64,000 nucleotides of DNA, taken from the NCBI GenBank assembly GCA_019359175.1, contig JAHHHU010000006.1:143275-207274 (forward strand), written 5' to 3'. The notes below the pieces were generated by a model. The model ran no database searches and was not told the origin of the DNA. It saw only the letters and a program-made list of their open reading frames with translations. How positions within the stretch are numbered: the stretch's first letter is position 1; each line of letters begins with the position of its first letter. Origin of the DNA: Phormidium tanganyikae FI6-MK23 (GTDB lineage: Bacteria; Cyanobacteriota; Cyanobacteriia; Leptolyngbyales; Leptolyngbyaceae). The position numbers and the translations under genes were made by a program. Below are positions 63,990 to 64,000 of the stretch, in pieces.

Positions 63990-64000
63990 GAAGATGCGAC

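Overview
The window is chromosomal DNA from a cyanobacterium. HIP1-type GCGATCGC/GCGATCG sequences are scattered throughout. Several proteins are of cyanobacterial type: an NblB-like HEAT protein, DesC-type desaturase, ClpS, RNase E with an arginine-cluster tail, a radical SAM protein fused to DUF2344, and a pilin-like G/H protein. The polysaccharide genes, pilin-like protein and chemosensory cluster would fit a filamentous, Leptolyngbya-like organism, but that placement is an inference.

Layout. 1-8 kb: cobyric acid synthase (cobQ), small conserved proteins, a lone ABC permease, an Rpn-type nuclease preceded by a palindromic repeat, a secreted deacetylase/phosphodiester-glycosidase fusion and a HEAT-repeat protein. 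8-12.3 kb: a 2OG-Fe(II) oxygenase and an exopolysaccharide group (WcaF-like acetyltransferase, GT2, WcaI-like GT4). 12.7-24.5 kb: a beta-hydroxyacid dehydrogenase, an Hpt protein, a pilin-like protein, a deletion remnant of an MHYT histidine kinase, an ABC exporter, a DUF218 protein, a possible 23-residue membrane microprotein, galE, a protein mannosyltransferase and a NarL-type regulator. 24.6-34.7 kb: housekeeping and metabolic genes (argH, bcp, Nudix, four-carbon acid sugar kinase with tartronate-semialdehyde reductase, PiT phosphate transporter, fni, pyrR, TPR protein, trmL). 34.7-39.3 kb: a long structured leader before a LysM/M23 peptidase, a CAU tRNA, then a decayed patch with pieces of an HNH endonuclease and a SNF2-like helicase, and two abutting long hairpins. 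39.3-47.3 kb: a cobalamin riboswitch that appears to head an operon (conserved unknown, DesC desaturase, DUF1636), then rnhB, rne with a long leader, and a B12-binding radical SAM protein. 47.4-52 kb: STAS protein, ClpS, CPBP protease and a SulP transporter. 52-62.8 kb: MscS channel and a full chemosensory operon. The right edge holds a solitary CRISPR-repeat-like sequence, a broken M48 protease and an unknown ORF that may be cut by the window end.

The most interesting unit is 49.8-62.8 kb. A chemosensory operon (CheW, CheR-TPR, MCP, CheW, hybrid CheA, CheB) ends in a response regulator with a class III nucleotide cyclase output domain. The MscS channel immediately upstream on the same strand carries a cyclic-nucleotide-binding domain, and so does the divergent SulP transporter. 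This suggests a local circuit from receptor array to cyclic nucleotide to channel and transporter. Second is the cobalamin riboswitch apparently controlling a fatty-acid desaturase operon.
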